Positions 1 to 7,995 of a stretch of DNA of 64,000 bases are shown in pieces. The notes beneath the pieces are model-generated. The model saw only the letters and a program-made list of their open reading frames with translations, had not been told where the DNA came from and made no database searches. The position numbers were made by a program, and so were the translations under genes. The stretch is taken from the NCBI RefSeq assembly GCF_016464375.1, contig NZ_JADDIU010000016.1:28020-92019 (forward strand), read 5' to 3'. The first letter of the stretch is position 1, and each line of letters starts with the position of its first letter. The DNA comes from Bacillus renqingensis (GTDB lineage Bacteria > Bacillota > Bacilli > Bacillales > Cytobacillaceae).

Positions 1-891
1 AGGATTATTGGGGGAATGAGTGCGGCCTTTATTATGCCAGGTGTTACCGCCTATGTTGCGGATATTACATCCATTAAGGAACGACCAAAAGCAATGGGCT
101 ATGTTTCTGCCGCCATTAGCACTGGCTTCATTATTGGCCCTGGTATCGGTGGTTTCATTGCAGAATACGGTATACGCATGCCCTTCTTCTTTGCTGCAGC
201 GATTGCCTTTTTTGCTTGCATTTTATCCATATTTATTTTAAAAGAACCGTTAACAAAGGAACAGCTGGCGGAAATTTCTGCTATAACAAAGCAGACAAAC
301 TTTATACAGGATTTTAAACGCTCCCTTCAGCCGCTATACTTTATTGCCTTTATCATTGTCTTTGTGCTTGCTATCGGTTTATCATCCTATGAAACGGTTT
401 TTAGTCTATTTTCAGATCATAAATTTGGGTTCACACCAAAGGACATTGCCACGATTATTACGATAAGCTCCATCTTTGGTGTGGTTGTTCAAATATTTAT
501 GTTTGGAAAAATGGTCGACATCCTTGGTGAGAAAAGATTGATTCAATGGTGTTTAATTACAGGTGTACTTTTGGCTGTGGCATCTACCGTAATCTCAAGC
601 TTTTGGGCCATTCTATTGGTTGCTTGCTTCATTTTCCTCGCGTTTGACCTGCTTCGTCCGGCATTGACGACATTCTTATCCAAAGCGGCCGGAAAAGAGC
701 AAGGATTTGTTGCAGGGATGAACTCAACCTATACGAGCTTAGGGAATATCGTCGGTCCAGCAATGGGCGGAATCCTCTTTGACGTAAATATCCACTACCC
801 TTATCTTTTCGCTGCTGTTGTTATGGTCATCGGTCTCGGTATAACCGTTATGTGGAAAGAAAAACAATTAGCAAAAAGCTTAGCGGAATAA
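1..891 (+). CDS. MFS drug-efflux transporter, C-terminal part (5' end outside window)
   Basis: This is the C-terminal part (296 residues seen) of a DHA1-type major facilitator pump of the Bmr/NorA kind, which exports drugs or metabolites using the proton gradient. The reading frame is open from base 1, so the true start lies upstream; the ATG at 16 is internal. A motif C-like stretch (TGFIIGPGIGGF) near the start is typical of antiporters, and about eight hydrophobic segments follow. The protein at 43044-44213 is a full-length relative sharing the M-PS/PG-AMAYVADIT pattern. A 14-bp hairpin follows the stop codon. The substrate cannot be deduced. Confidence 0.88.
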   Translation, partial: RIIGGMSAAFIMPGVTAYVADITSIKERPKAMGYVSAAISTGFIIGPGIGGFIAEYGIRMPFFFAAAIAFFACILSIFILKEPLTKEQLAEISAITKQTNFIQDFKRSLQPLYFIAFIIVFVLAIGLSSYETVFSLFSDHKFGFTPKDIATIITISSIFGVVVQIFMFGKMVDILGEKRLIQWCLITGVLLAVASTVISSFWAILLVACFIFLAFDLLRPALTTFLSKAAGKEQGFVAGMNSTYTSLGNIVGPAMGGILFDVNIHYPYLFAAVVMVIGLGITVMWKEKQLAKSLAE

Positions 892-914
892 AATCGTTTA
901 ATTCTTCTGCATTC

Positions 915-951
915 AACAACCCCGCTTAGCATTTTGTTAAGCGGGGTTGTT
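915..951. terminator. Hairpin after the MFS gene
   Basis: A 14-bp inverted repeat (AACAACCCCGCTTA against TAAGCGGGGTTGTT) with an 8-9 nt loop lies between the MFS stop and the Uma2 gene. It has no clean T-run, so termination is likely but not certain. Confidence 0.55.
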
Positions 952-1013
952 AAAGATTATTGTTTTCGATTATGATAGTATGATGGTAAGAATATGCTGA
1001 AAGGAATGATTTG

Positions 1014-1583
1014 ATGGCCATTCCGAACAAAAAACAGAAATATTCGTATGCTGATTATCTAACATGGGATGATGAAGAAAGACTTGAGCTAATCGATGGG
1101 GAAATCTTCAATATGTCGCCTGCCCCGTCACGCAGGCATCAACAGGTTCTAAGAGAGCTATCTACAGCCTTTTCCGTTTTTCTAAGAGGTAAGGATTGTG
1201 AAGTATTTTTTGCGCCTTTTGATGTTCGTTTATTAGCGGAAAATAAAAAGAACGATGAAATAGAACATGTCGTTCAACCCGATTTGTCCATTGTATGTGA
1301 TCAGGAAAAGCTTGATGATAGGGGGTGCAATGGAGCACCAGACATGATTGTCGAAATCTTGTCACCTTCATCCGTTAAGTTAGACCGCTGGAAGAAATAT
1401 CAGCTTTACGAAAAAGCTGGGGTAAAAGAGTACTGGCTTGTTGATCCGATGAACGAGTCAGTAGAAATACATCTTTTAAGCGGTAATCAGTATACATTTC
1501 ATGGGGTCTATACAAAAGATGATACGATTTCCGTTCATGTGCTATCAGGGTTGGAAATAGATCTACATCAAATATTTGGATAA
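1014..1583 (+). CDS. Uma2-family (DUF820) restriction-endonuclease-like protein
   Basis: A 189-residue protein of the Uma2/DUF820 family, which has a PD-(D/E)XK nuclease-like fold and no settled function. Visible family marks are the N-terminal YADYLTWDDEERLELIDGE, the central VQPDLSIVCD, the IVEILSPSS strand, and the KKYQLYEKAGVKEYWLVDP segment, which together carry the acidic and lysine residues of the predicted active site. The ribosome site AAGGA at 1001-1005 is 8 nt from the ATG at 1014, which is preferred over the in-frame TTG at 1011. It stands alone between two hairpins. Such genes are often present in many copies and are common in cyanobacteria and some Bacilli. Confidence 0.85.
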   Translation: MAIPNKKQKYSYADYLTWDDEERLELIDGEIFNMSPAPSRRHQQVLRELSTAFSVFLRGKDCEVFFAPFDVRLLAENKKNDEIEHVVQPDLSIVCDQEKLDDRGCNGAPDMIVEILSPSSVKLDRWKKYQLYEKAGVKEYWLVDPMNESVEIHLLSGNQYTFHGVYTKDDTISVHVLSGLEIDLHQIFG

Positions 1584-1630
1584 GAAAGCTGGACTACACA
1601 GGAATTTGGGGACAATTCCCTAACGCAAGC

Positions 1631-1666
1631 GCGTTTCTGCTAAAAGCAGAGACGCTTTTTCTTTTT
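1631..1666 (+). terminator. Rho-independent terminator of the Uma2 gene
   Basis: GCGTTTCTGC pairs with GCAGAGACGC (one G-U pair) around a 5-nt loop, followed by TTTTTCTTTTT. Just upstream (about 1603-1621) is a GGAATT...AATTCC inverted repeat. Confidence 0.85.
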
Positions 1667-1900
1667 GTGTTAGGTGAAACACGATTGACAAATTAGAATT
1701 GATATATAAGTTGAGGAAATTTTAGTATTCAACTAATAAGTTTACTTCCTCAAAATAAAGATGTTTTTTGCTTCACTAACACCTAAGTTGGTGGAAGATA
1801 AAGGTAGCTATTTATGTTATAATTCATGTGGTTGCTATGTAGGCTGAAAGTTTCGACAATTTTTCACAGGTAGTTAGATATTAAGAGAGAAGGGATAAAT
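1667..1900 (+). promoter_or_regulatory. Leader region of the permease pair with extended -10 promoter
   Basis: This 234-nt stretch has no gene. At 1815-1823 it carries TGTTATAAT, an extended -10 box without a good -35, about 80 nt before the TTG start at 1901. Further up, TTGAGGAA (1711-1718) and TTCCTCAA (1746-1753) form a spaced 8-bp inverted repeat that could be an operator or a hairpin. Regulation is otherwise unknown. Confidence 0.45.
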
Positions 1901-2770
1901 TTGGTTAAAAAGTTATTATACTTACCAATACGAGCCATCGCAATATTGGCTGGATTTTTGTTTGTTATAAATTTACCTTCTTTATTAGGTTTTAATAGTG
2001 AAAAGGGAAGTATTGAACTCCATTTTAGTAATTTCATTAAAAACTTCATTCATTCCTTTATGTCATTAATTCACATGGATGGGTTAACGCAGCTTATTTC
2101 ATATTTTGAAGAAGATGGGATGCACAGGTATTTATATACAATGAGTATATTATCAAGTTCAATCCTAGCAGTTTCGGTTATAGGAATAATTGCAGCTACC
2201 GCAATTATGATGTTCCCAACAAAATTACGAAAAGGGACTATAAGCCTTGTAAATTTTACTGCTACAACCCCGGAACTGCTTGCCATTTTTCTGCTTCAAT
2301 ACTTAGTAATCTATGTATATAAAACATATAATCTTAAGCTTTTTCAGTTATATGGCTTTTTTAATGCAGAACCTAAATTCGCTCCTATTTTTATCGCTTC
2401 CTTTTTGCCAACTATTTTTTTCATACAATTAATATTGAAGGAGTTCTTGAATGAAGAGCTGCAAGATTATGTTCTGTTTGCAAGATCAAAAGGTCTTACA
2501 TATAGGATTATTTATATTAAACATATTTTTTGGAACATCTTTCCATTCTGTTTAATACACTTTCGGATTATCATTTGGTTTTTACTAACGAATATTTTCG
2601 TAATGGAGTCCCTATTTTTAGTAAAAGGATATATGGAGGGGCTATACCAATTAACCGGTATTGCGTATCTAATTGGTCTACTCCTGTTTTCTATACCCAT
2701 TTTTATTGCCAACGGTTTGGCTAAATTAGGGACCTTTTTAATAAATAGAAAGGAAAAGATTAGTTTATGA
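1901..2770 (+). CDS. ABC transporter permease, DppB/OppB-like
   Basis: An integral membrane permease (289 residues) of the binding-protein-dependent peptide/nickel ABC importer class. About six hydrophobic segments are present, and the cytoplasmic EAA-like loop reads EELQDYVLFARSKGLTYRII near residue 190, the site that contacts the ATPase. The start is TTG, preceded by the ribosome site GAGAGAAGGG. The stop overlaps the next permease by 4 nt, so they form one operon. No substrate-binding protein or ATPase gene lies nearby, so this is an orphan permease pair whose other subunits must be elsewhere or lost. The substrate is unknown. Confidence 0.75.
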   Translation: MVKKLLYLPIRAIAILAGFLFVINLPSLLGFNSEKGSIELHFSNFIKNFIHSFMSLIHMDGLTQLISYFEEDGMHRYLYTMSILSSSILAVSVIGIIAATAIMMFPTKLRKGTISLVNFTATTPELLAIFLLQYLVIYVYKTYNLKLFQLYGFFNAEPKFAPIFIASFLPTIFFIQLILKEFLNEELQDYVLFARSKGLTYRIIYIKHIFWNIFPFCLIHFRIIIWFLLTNIFVMESLFLVKGYMEGLYQLTGIAYLIGLLLFSIPIFIANGLAKLGTFLINRKEKISL

Positions 2771-3788
2771 AGATACTAAGATACAAAAAAACAATTTTAG
2801 GGTTAACTATTTTATTTGTCCTTCTCGTTTTAAGTTTTATGTATCCGTTGTATGGACCAAAGGACTTTAACAAGGTTTCTTTGCTTTATGATGATAATGG
2901 AAAGGTGATTGGCAGACCTCCTTATCCACCTTCTTTTCAACATCCTTTTGGGATAGATCGTAATGGACAGGACATTTTCTTAATGATGATTTCAGGCGCA
3001 AAATATACGTTACTAATGGCTGCGGGTGTTACTTTTTTACGAGTATTTATTGGCGGAATGTTTGGGATTATTTTTTCCTTATGGCTTAGGCGTCTCCTGC
3101 ACATAGTAAAAGACTTCCTTTTGGTATTTCATTTAATTCCGCCAATCATTTTAACTTACCTCTCATTTACACGTCAATTGATAACGAAAAGATTATTTAT
3201 ATGGTTTTACTATATCAGATGATTGTTCTGGCAATCGTCGGGATTCCATCAGTACTAAGTATGACAACGGAAATAATGGAGAAATTGAACGGAGAATCCT
3301 ATATTCAAAGTTCCTATTTAATGGGGGGAAGTCATTTTCATGTATTAAAAACCCATCTGAAGCCGTATTTGAAATCGTATGGATTAATAATTGCGTTACA
3401 ACATTTAGTTAATTCAATGGGGTTAATGATGTTTCTTGGAGTGTTTGGCTATTATATTGGCGGTTTTTCCATTGAAGAAGTACGAGGGGTAGGGATTCCT
3501 AATTCCTACACAAAAGAATGGGCAGGACTAATTGGGCAAAACGTTAACGAATTCGTAAGAGCGCCTTGGATTGTATTAGCACCATTGTTTTCATATTTTT
3601 TCATAATTATCATCATAAATAGGATAAAAAAAGAAATTGAGGTAGCAATGGACGTAAACTTGCTAAGCTCTAATTATAGAATGAAAAGGGTAAAAACTAG
3701 GAATCTGAAGAAAGAAAACGAACTTAAAAAAACTCCTATTATCAAAGATTTCACACTGCAAGGTAATCAAAAATACAGGGAGTATTAA
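2767..3788 (+). pseudogene. ABC transporter permease, DppC/OppC-like, frameshifted
   Basis: The second permease subunit, split by a -1 frameshift near 3166-3170. Residues 1-140 read in frame 1 (2767 onward) and contain the typical OppC N-terminus with HPFGIDRNGQDIF. The rest reads in frame 3 and contains the EAA-like loop ESYIQSSYLMGGSHFHVLKTH and the last membrane segments. Adding one T to the TTT at 3166-3168 would restore one continuous protein of about 340 residues, through SFYTSIDNEKIIYMVLLYQ. The lesion may be a genuine mutation or a base-call error. The ATG start overlaps the upstream permease stop (ATGA-type coupling). The C-terminal tail is Lys-rich. Confidence 0.7.
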
Positions 3789-4028
3789 CCAATAGATGAT
3801 ATAGGGAAAGGAAGTTACTCAACAACCTTTCTAGTGACATAAATTTACTTTAAAAAAGGACATGCAATTTCTTATTTATGCCGGGGCTTATGTCTTTTGA
3901 ATCCACCTGCCGAGGATGGAAGCATTATAAACTTCAGACCTATCAAGATTACTCCTTTAATGCTATACTTGAATCAAAAGGATACGAGTACTGTAACTTT
4001 GTGAAAAAATTAATCGGGGGTCTTATAA

Positions 4029-4184
4029 ATGAGTAATAAAGAAAACGTTATTTTGATTGCCTCCGCACCTAAAGGATATGGGGAAAAAGTTATTACAAAT
4101 CAATTAAATCAAATGAAACGTGATCGTGAAAATTTAAAAAATAAACTATCTAATATAAAGACTTCATCATGTTATGCCAATTAA
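4029..4184 (+). CDS. Small basic hypothetical protein (51 aa)
   Basis: A 51-residue Lys/Asn-rich ORF (starts MSNKENVILIASAPKGYGEK) with a Shine-Dalgarno-like GGGGG at 4016-4020, 8 nt before ATG 4029, and followed directly by a strong terminator. The C-terminal half (QLNQMKRDRENLKNKL) could form a short coiled coil. No family was recognised. The 240 nt upstream (3789-4028) hold only a 48-52 codon open stretch in another frame (ATG 3878 or 3890 to 4036) without a good ribosome site, perhaps a gene remnant. Confidence 0.45.
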   Translation: MSNKENVILIASAPKGYGEKVITNQLNQMKRDRENLKNKLSNIKTSSCYAN

Positions 4185-4198
4185 GCCTTGCTCGATAA

Positions 4199-4228
4199 CC
4201 CGCTTACTATTGTAAAGCGGGATTTTTT
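4199..4228 (+). terminator. Rho-independent terminator
   Basis: CCCGCTTAC and GTAAAGCGGG form a 9-10 bp stem (one bulge) around TATT, followed by ATTTTTTCT. Confidence 0.85.
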
Positions 4229-4364
4229 CTCTAAATAGGGATAAGTAACAAGGTAAAGTTAAAGAAAAATAATTATATAATCCAAGAGTTGGCTACACTA
4301 TGCAAGGCTATCATGTCCGCCACTTAACGAAGTTATCCATATTAGCTGAAGGGGGAAGAGTATC

Positions 4365-5363
4365 ATTCGCTTAAGTATTTTAGATCAGGCACCGATTTCA
4401 ACGAATCAAACACCGCAACAGGCTTTAATTGCCGCAATGAAGCTGGCCCAAGCTGGTGAAGAATTAGGTTATTCCCGATATTGGATTGCAGAGCATCATG
4501 ATCTTCCGGGGCTTGCCTGTCCGGCACCAGAAGTGATGTTAAGCTATATAGGTACACTTACGACACGTATTCGACTTGGATCCGGTGCTATTTTACTGCC
4601 CCATTATAAACCGTTTAAAGTGGCAGAAGTATTCAATCTGCTCGCCACCTTGTTCCCGGGACGAATTGATATTGGGATTGGCCGTGCACCTGGTGGAACA
4701 ACCGAAGCCACCAATGCGTTATCTGATCATTTTTTACAAAATGTTTGGAGTATGCCGGACAAGGTCAAGGAACTGCTTTATTTTTTGGATGATAATTATC
4801 CAGCTGACGACCCGTTTACAAAATTATCGGCAGCACCCATCCCGCCCGTCTCACCAGTACCCTGGCTCCTTGGCACAGGGAAAAAAAGTGCGATGCTTGC
4901 GGCCGAGTATGGGATTTCCTTTGCCTTTGGTTTGTTTATGAGTGATTCGGACGGAGAGGCCATCATTAAGCAATACAAAGAGGCTTTTAAACGGAGACAA
5001 CCAGGACAAAAGCCGGAAGTCATCTTAACTGTTTCCGCCCTATGTGCAGAAACCACTGAAAGAGCAGAGGAACTTGCGTTAAGTTCGCTAATTTGGTCGA
5101 TTCAAAAAACAAAAGGCGAGGGGCTTAATGGAGTGCCATCGGTGGAAGAAGCGAAGCAGTATGTATTAACGGAAAAGGAACAAGCTGCGTTACAAAAAAT
5201 GAAACAGAACATGATTATTGGAAATCCCGAGACCGTAAGTCTGAAACTGAAAGAACTACAAACCAAATACCATGCCGATGAAATCATGATTGTCACCATT
5301 ACCTGTGATCCTGAAGACAAAATTAAATCCTATCAATTAATTAAGGAGAATGTTTTCAACTAG
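4365..5363 (+). CDS. LLM-class flavin-dependent oxidoreductase with ATT start
   Basis: A luciferase-like monooxygenase (332 residues) of the FMN-dependent TIM-barrel family. Typical motifs are WIAEHHDLPGLACPAPEV (about residues 43-60), the RIRLGSGAILLPHYKPFKVAE segment and the FPGRIDIGIGRAPGG loop. It probably oxidises a small molecule with reduced flavin; the substrate is unknown. The first ATG in frame (4437) would remove the first beta strand, LSILDQAPIS. Homologues as I remember them begin M-RLSILDQ, which places the start at ATT 4365, 9 nt after the strong ribosome site AAGGGGG (4349-4355). The frame is closed by a TGA at 4347. ATC 4362 is an alternative start. Confidence 0.85.
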   Translation: MRLSILDQAPISTNQTPQQALIAAMKLAQAGEELGYSRYWIAEHHDLPGLACPAPEVMLSYIGTLTTRIRLGSGAILLPHYKPFKVAEVFNLLATLFPGRIDIGIGRAPGGTTEATNALSDHFLQNVWSMPDKVKELLYFLDDNYPADDPFTKLSAAPIPPVSPVPWLLGTGKKSAMLAAEYGISFAFGLFMSDSDGEAIIKQYKEAFKRRQPGQKPEVILTVSALCAETTERAEELALSSLIWSIQKTKGEGLNGVPSVEEAKQYVLTEKEQAALQKMKQNMIIGNPETVSLKLKELQTKYHADEIMIVTITCDPEDKIKSYQLIKENVFN

Positions 5364-5420
5364 GTAAATAATCGGCTTTAATAATGAGGGAAATTGCAAT
5401 CCATACCGAAATTTCCCGTG

Positions 5421-5452
5421 AAAGACCTTCAAAACGCTTGGAGGTCTTTTTT
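5421..5452 (+). terminator. Rho-independent terminator of the LLM oxidoreductase gene
   Basis: AAAGACCT (5421-5428) pairs with AGGTCTTT (5442-5449), followed by a T-run. Confidence 0.8.
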
Positions 5453-5501
5453 AATTGTCATGAAAGCACTTTTTATTTGAACTAATCAATTCAGGAGAAG
5501 A

Positions 5502-5549
5502 TTGACATAGGTGTTGTATCTGTATATACTGTTTATATACAGATACAAC
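5502..5549 (+). promoter_or_regulatory. Sigma-A promoter with 16-bp palindromic operator of the gntR-ABC operon
   Basis: TTGACA (5502-5507), a 17-nt spacer and TATACT (5525-5530) form a near-consensus promoter. A perfect inverted repeat, GTTGTATCTGTATATA (5513-5528), spacer CTGTT, then the mirrored arm (5534-5549), covers the spacer, the -10 box and the start point. GntR repressors of the YtrA group usually repress their own operon, so this is the likely binding site of the protein encoded at 5570. Confidence 0.85.
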
Positions 5550-5569
5550 GAATAGAGGGATGTTATGTA

Positions 5570-5944
5570 GTGAATATTATTATCTCAAACACTTCGGATG
5601 AACCAATTTATTTACAAATTGTAACTCAGTTAAAAGAACAAATCGTTAAAGGCGAACTGGTTGAATCTCAACCACTCCCATCCATTAGGAATTTAGCTAA
5701 GGAACTGAAAATCAGTGTTATTACAACCAAAAGAGCCTATGATGAACTAGAAAATGAAGGTTTTATCGTTACAGTTGCCGGAAAGGGTTCATACGTTGCA
5801 GCAATTAACAAGGAAATGTTTCGTGAAACCAAAGTAAAAATGGTTGAAAAAAAAATGGCAGACGCCATCAATACAGCAAAACTGGTTGGCTTAACATTAG
5901 AAGAGCTGCAAGATATGCTTAAAATAATATATGAGGAATGGTAA
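5570..5944 (+). CDS. GntR-family regulator, YtrA subfamily
   Basis: A short repressor (124 residues). The winged helix-turn-helix fills residues 5-75: EPIYLQIVTQLKEQIVKGEL, then PLPSIRNLAKELKISVITTK and the wing GFIVTVAGKGSYV. The C-terminal 45 residues form the small dimerisation tail that marks the YtrA group, instead of a large ligand-binding domain. The start is GTG, 9 nt after GAGGGA; nearby ATGs are out of frame. The stop lies just before the ATPase start, and the operon continues with an ABC-2 transporter. In this family cell-wall antibiotics or stress often relieve repression, but the inducer here is unknown. Confidence 0.9.
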   Translation: MNIIISNTSDEPIYLQIVTQLKEQIVKGELVESQPLPSIRNLAKELKISVITTKRAYDELENEGFIVTVAGKGSYVAAINKEMFRETKVKMVEKKMADAINTAKLVGLTLEELQDMLKIIYEEW

Positions 5945-5946
5945 AC

Positions 5947-6825
5947 GTGAATAACATTATGGAAATTGCCAATCTATCGAAAAGTTATAAAGACTTTTCT
6001 TTAAAAGGGATAAATATTACTCTTGAAAAAGGGTATATCATGGGCTTCATTGGTCCAAATGGTTCCGGAAAAAGTACTACCATAAAACTTATTATGAATT
6101 TAATAAAGAAAGATAGCGGGGAAATAAAAATTTTTGGCTTAGACAACGAATCAAATAATATCTCGATTAAAGAGAGAATTGGATTCGTTTATGATGAAAA
6201 TTACTTTTACGAAGAATTGACCGTAAAAGAAATGAAGAATGTCATCAGACCATTTTATAGCAAATGGGATGAAGGAACTTTTAATAGTTACGTAAAAGAT
6301 TTTGGACTCCCATTAAATAAAGAAATAAAGCATTTATCTAAAGGAATGAAGATGAAGTTCTCTTTAGCGATTGCACTTTCACATCAAGCTGAACTATTAA
6401 TAATGGATGAACCAACCTCGGGGTTAGATCCACTTATAAGGGCTGAATTATTAGATGTTTTACAATCATTATTACAAGATGAAAACAAATCCATTTTCTT
6501 TTCGACCCATATTACTTCTGACTTAGATAAAGTGGCCGATTTTATTACATTCATTCATAATGGTGAAATTATATTGAGCCAAGCAAAGGATGAAATTTTA
6601 GAAGAACACTGTATCGTAAAAGGAAAAATAAAACAATTGAATACCCATAATCAAGGAAATTTTATCGGCATAAAACAAAATAGTTTTGGATTTGAAGGGT
6701 TATCCACAAATAAAAGAGAGATAATGAAACAATTTGGTGATTCCGTAATGATTGAAAAACCGACACTAGAAGATATTATGGTGTATTACACAAGAAGGAG
6801 TGAACATCATGTATCATCTTATTAA
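5947..6825 (+). CDS. ABC transporter ATPase of the GntR operon (YtrB-like)
   Basis: ATP-binding subunit (292 residues) of an ABC-2 type transporter. It shows Walker A GPNGSGKSTT (near residue 38), the signature LSKGMKMKFSLAIA, Walker B LLIMDEPTSGLDP and the H-loop STHI. After the nucleotide-binding domain comes a roughly 80-residue C-terminal extension ending in EKPTLEDIMVYYTRR, as in YtrB/BcrA relatives. GAGGA at 5933-5937 is 9 nt from GTG 5947 and abuts ATG 5938, so the GTG is chosen. It overlaps the permease gene by 17 nt. The likely role is export or sensing of an envelope-active compound with the next gene. Confidence 0.9.
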   Translation: MNNIMEIANLSKSYKDFSLKGINITLEKGYIMGFIGPNGSGKSTTIKLIMNLIKKDSGEIKIFGLDNESNNISIKERIGFVYDENYFYEELTVKEMKNVIRPFYSKWDEGTFNSYVKDFGLPLNKEIKHLSKGMKMKFSLAIALSHQAELLIMDEPTSGLDPLIRAELLDVLQSLLQDENKSIFFSTHITSDLDKVADFITFIHNGEIILSQAKDEILEEHCIVKGKIKQLNTHNQGNFIGIKQNSFGFEGLSTNKREIMKQFGDSVMIEKPTLEDIMVYYTRRSEHHVSSY

Positions 6826-7464
6826 AAAGGACATTTTGATGCAAAAAAGAGCTTTAAGATTATCTGTTCTATTAATAATCTTTTTTACTATCACACTTTC
6901 AAATATTGGTCCTGCTGGACTTACGGTTGGTGTATTAACGGTAACCTATCAATTAGTTTTAGGGGCATGTGCATTAGAAGATAAGAATAATGGTGACATC
7001 ATTCTAATTAGCCTTCCTATTAGGAGGAATACCATTGTTTTATCAAAATACGTGTCAATCTATGTTTATGCCGCGTATGCAACTCTGGGATTCTATCTAA
7101 CCTATTTGATTATAAACTTACTAAATCTTCCACTTGATATTCCTTTTAATTTTACGGGATTTATTGGTGCAATTATGGCTGTCACTTTGTTTAGTTCATA
7201 TCTTTTCCTTTAATTTTCAAGTATGGCTTTTTAAAATCGAAAATGGCAAACTTAATTATTTTTTTCGTATTTGTTTTTGGTGGAACTGGGTTGGTAAGTT
7301 ATTTAAGTGGAAACAATAAATTGATGTTAAATCAAGATATCATTACTTTCTTCAGTAATCGTTCAGATATTGTATTATTAATGATATTGATGGTTCCAAT
7401 GGTTCTAATTCTTATTTGTTCATATTTTGTTTCACTTACTTTATATAGGAAAAGAGAATTTTAA
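6809..7464 (+). pseudogene. ABC-2 transporter permease, frameshifted
   Basis: Membrane partner of the ATPase at 5947. The first 134 residues run in frame 2 from ATG 6809 (AAGGAG at 6795-6800, 8 nt upstream) to a TAA at 7211, with four hydrophobic segments. The remainder continues in frame 1 through SFPLIFKYGFLKSKMANLII to 7464 with two or three more. One extra T in the run at 7203-7206 would rejoin the frames as YLFPLIFKYG and give a protein of about 218 residues, normal for this ABC-2 family (ALEDKNNGDIILISLPIRR is typical). Either a real inactivating deletion or a homopolymer read error explains it. Confidence 0.8.
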
Positions 7465-7483
7465 AACTAAAGAGGGATCTGTG

Positions 7484-7705
7484 ATGAACAAGAATATTGA
7501 GACTTACGTAACTAAGAGATTAGACGAATTGGCAAATACTAAACACAAATTATTTAACTTGCTTCAAACTGCAAATAAACCAAACAATGAATTAGATATA
7601 ACAGAGAAAAAGGATATTATTAAAATGAAACAGGAATTCTATCTTGTATCTGGTGCATTGGCGGAATTAGAGGAATTAAAAAAGACTTTTAGAATTTCAG
7701 AATAA
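7484..7705 (+). CDS. Small helical protein of the GntR-ABC operon (73 aa)
   Basis: A 73-residue charged protein of unknown function, last gene of the GntR-ABC operon. It reads as helical with heptad-like spacing (KRLDELANTKHKLFNLLQTA; KKDIIKMKQEFYLVSGALAE). ATG 7484 follows AGAGGG at 7471-7476 by 7 nt, and a terminator follows the stop. It has no membrane segment, so it may be a soluble regulator or partner of the transporter; this is only inference from position. Confidence 0.65.
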   Translation: MNKNIETYVTKRLDELANTKHKLFNLLQTANKPNNELDITEKKDIIKMKQEFYLVSGALAELEELKKTFRISE

Positions 7706-7717
7706 GCATTTTGTTAC

Positions 7718-7768
7718 AAGGATCAGAAATACTACATTATGAGTATCTGATCCTTATTTAGTTTTATT
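7718..7768 (+). terminator. Terminator of the GntR-ABC operon
   Basis: AAGGATCAG and CTGATCCTT, extended by ATACT/AGTAT, form a long hairpin followed by ATTTAGTTTTATT. Confidence 0.75.
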
Positions 7769-7786
7769 AGTCCGAAAGAAGTGAAT

Positions 7787-7877
7787 AGACATTTTTAGTC
7801 TAGACTTTTTTGTCTCAAAACCATTTTAAAGGAGGGAGTTTAGAATTTCTTGTCCGGATGGTTTAGACTTTTTGTCT
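7787..7877. repeat. Three AGAC-T(5-6)-GTCT inverted repeats upstream of xerS
   Basis: At 7787-7800 AGAC-ATTTTT-AGTC, directly abutting at 7802-7815 AGAC-TTTTTT-GTCT, and again at 7865-7877 AGAC-TTTTT-GTCT. The first two meet in the perfect palindrome AGTCTAGACT. The spacing of about one to two helical turns suggests protein binding sites, either a regulator or the recombinase encoded downstream. No known site was recognised. Confidence 0.5.
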
Positions 7878-7947
7878 TTGTACAATAACAAGAGAGTGCG
7901 TGGAGCAAAAAAGTAATAACAGTATTATTATTACGTAAAATATAAAT

Positions 7948-7976
7948 TTGACGAATTAATATAATCAAGGTAGAAT
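7948..7976 (+). promoter_or_regulatory. Sigma-A promoter of xerS
   Basis: TTGACG (7948-7953), a 17-nt spacer and TAGAAT (7971-7976), 19 nt before the xerS start codon, which leaves only a short 5' leader. Confidence 0.75.
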
Positions 7977-7995
7977 ATCATCGTGAGGTGTTATT

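Noticed and set aside
1603..1621. GGAATT...AATTCC inverted repeat after the Uma2 gene
   Set aside because: Too short and beside a proper terminator; no clear role.
3878..4036. 48-52 codon ORF upstream of the 51-aa gene
   Set aside because: No ribosome site at a usable distance and overlaps the better small ORF.
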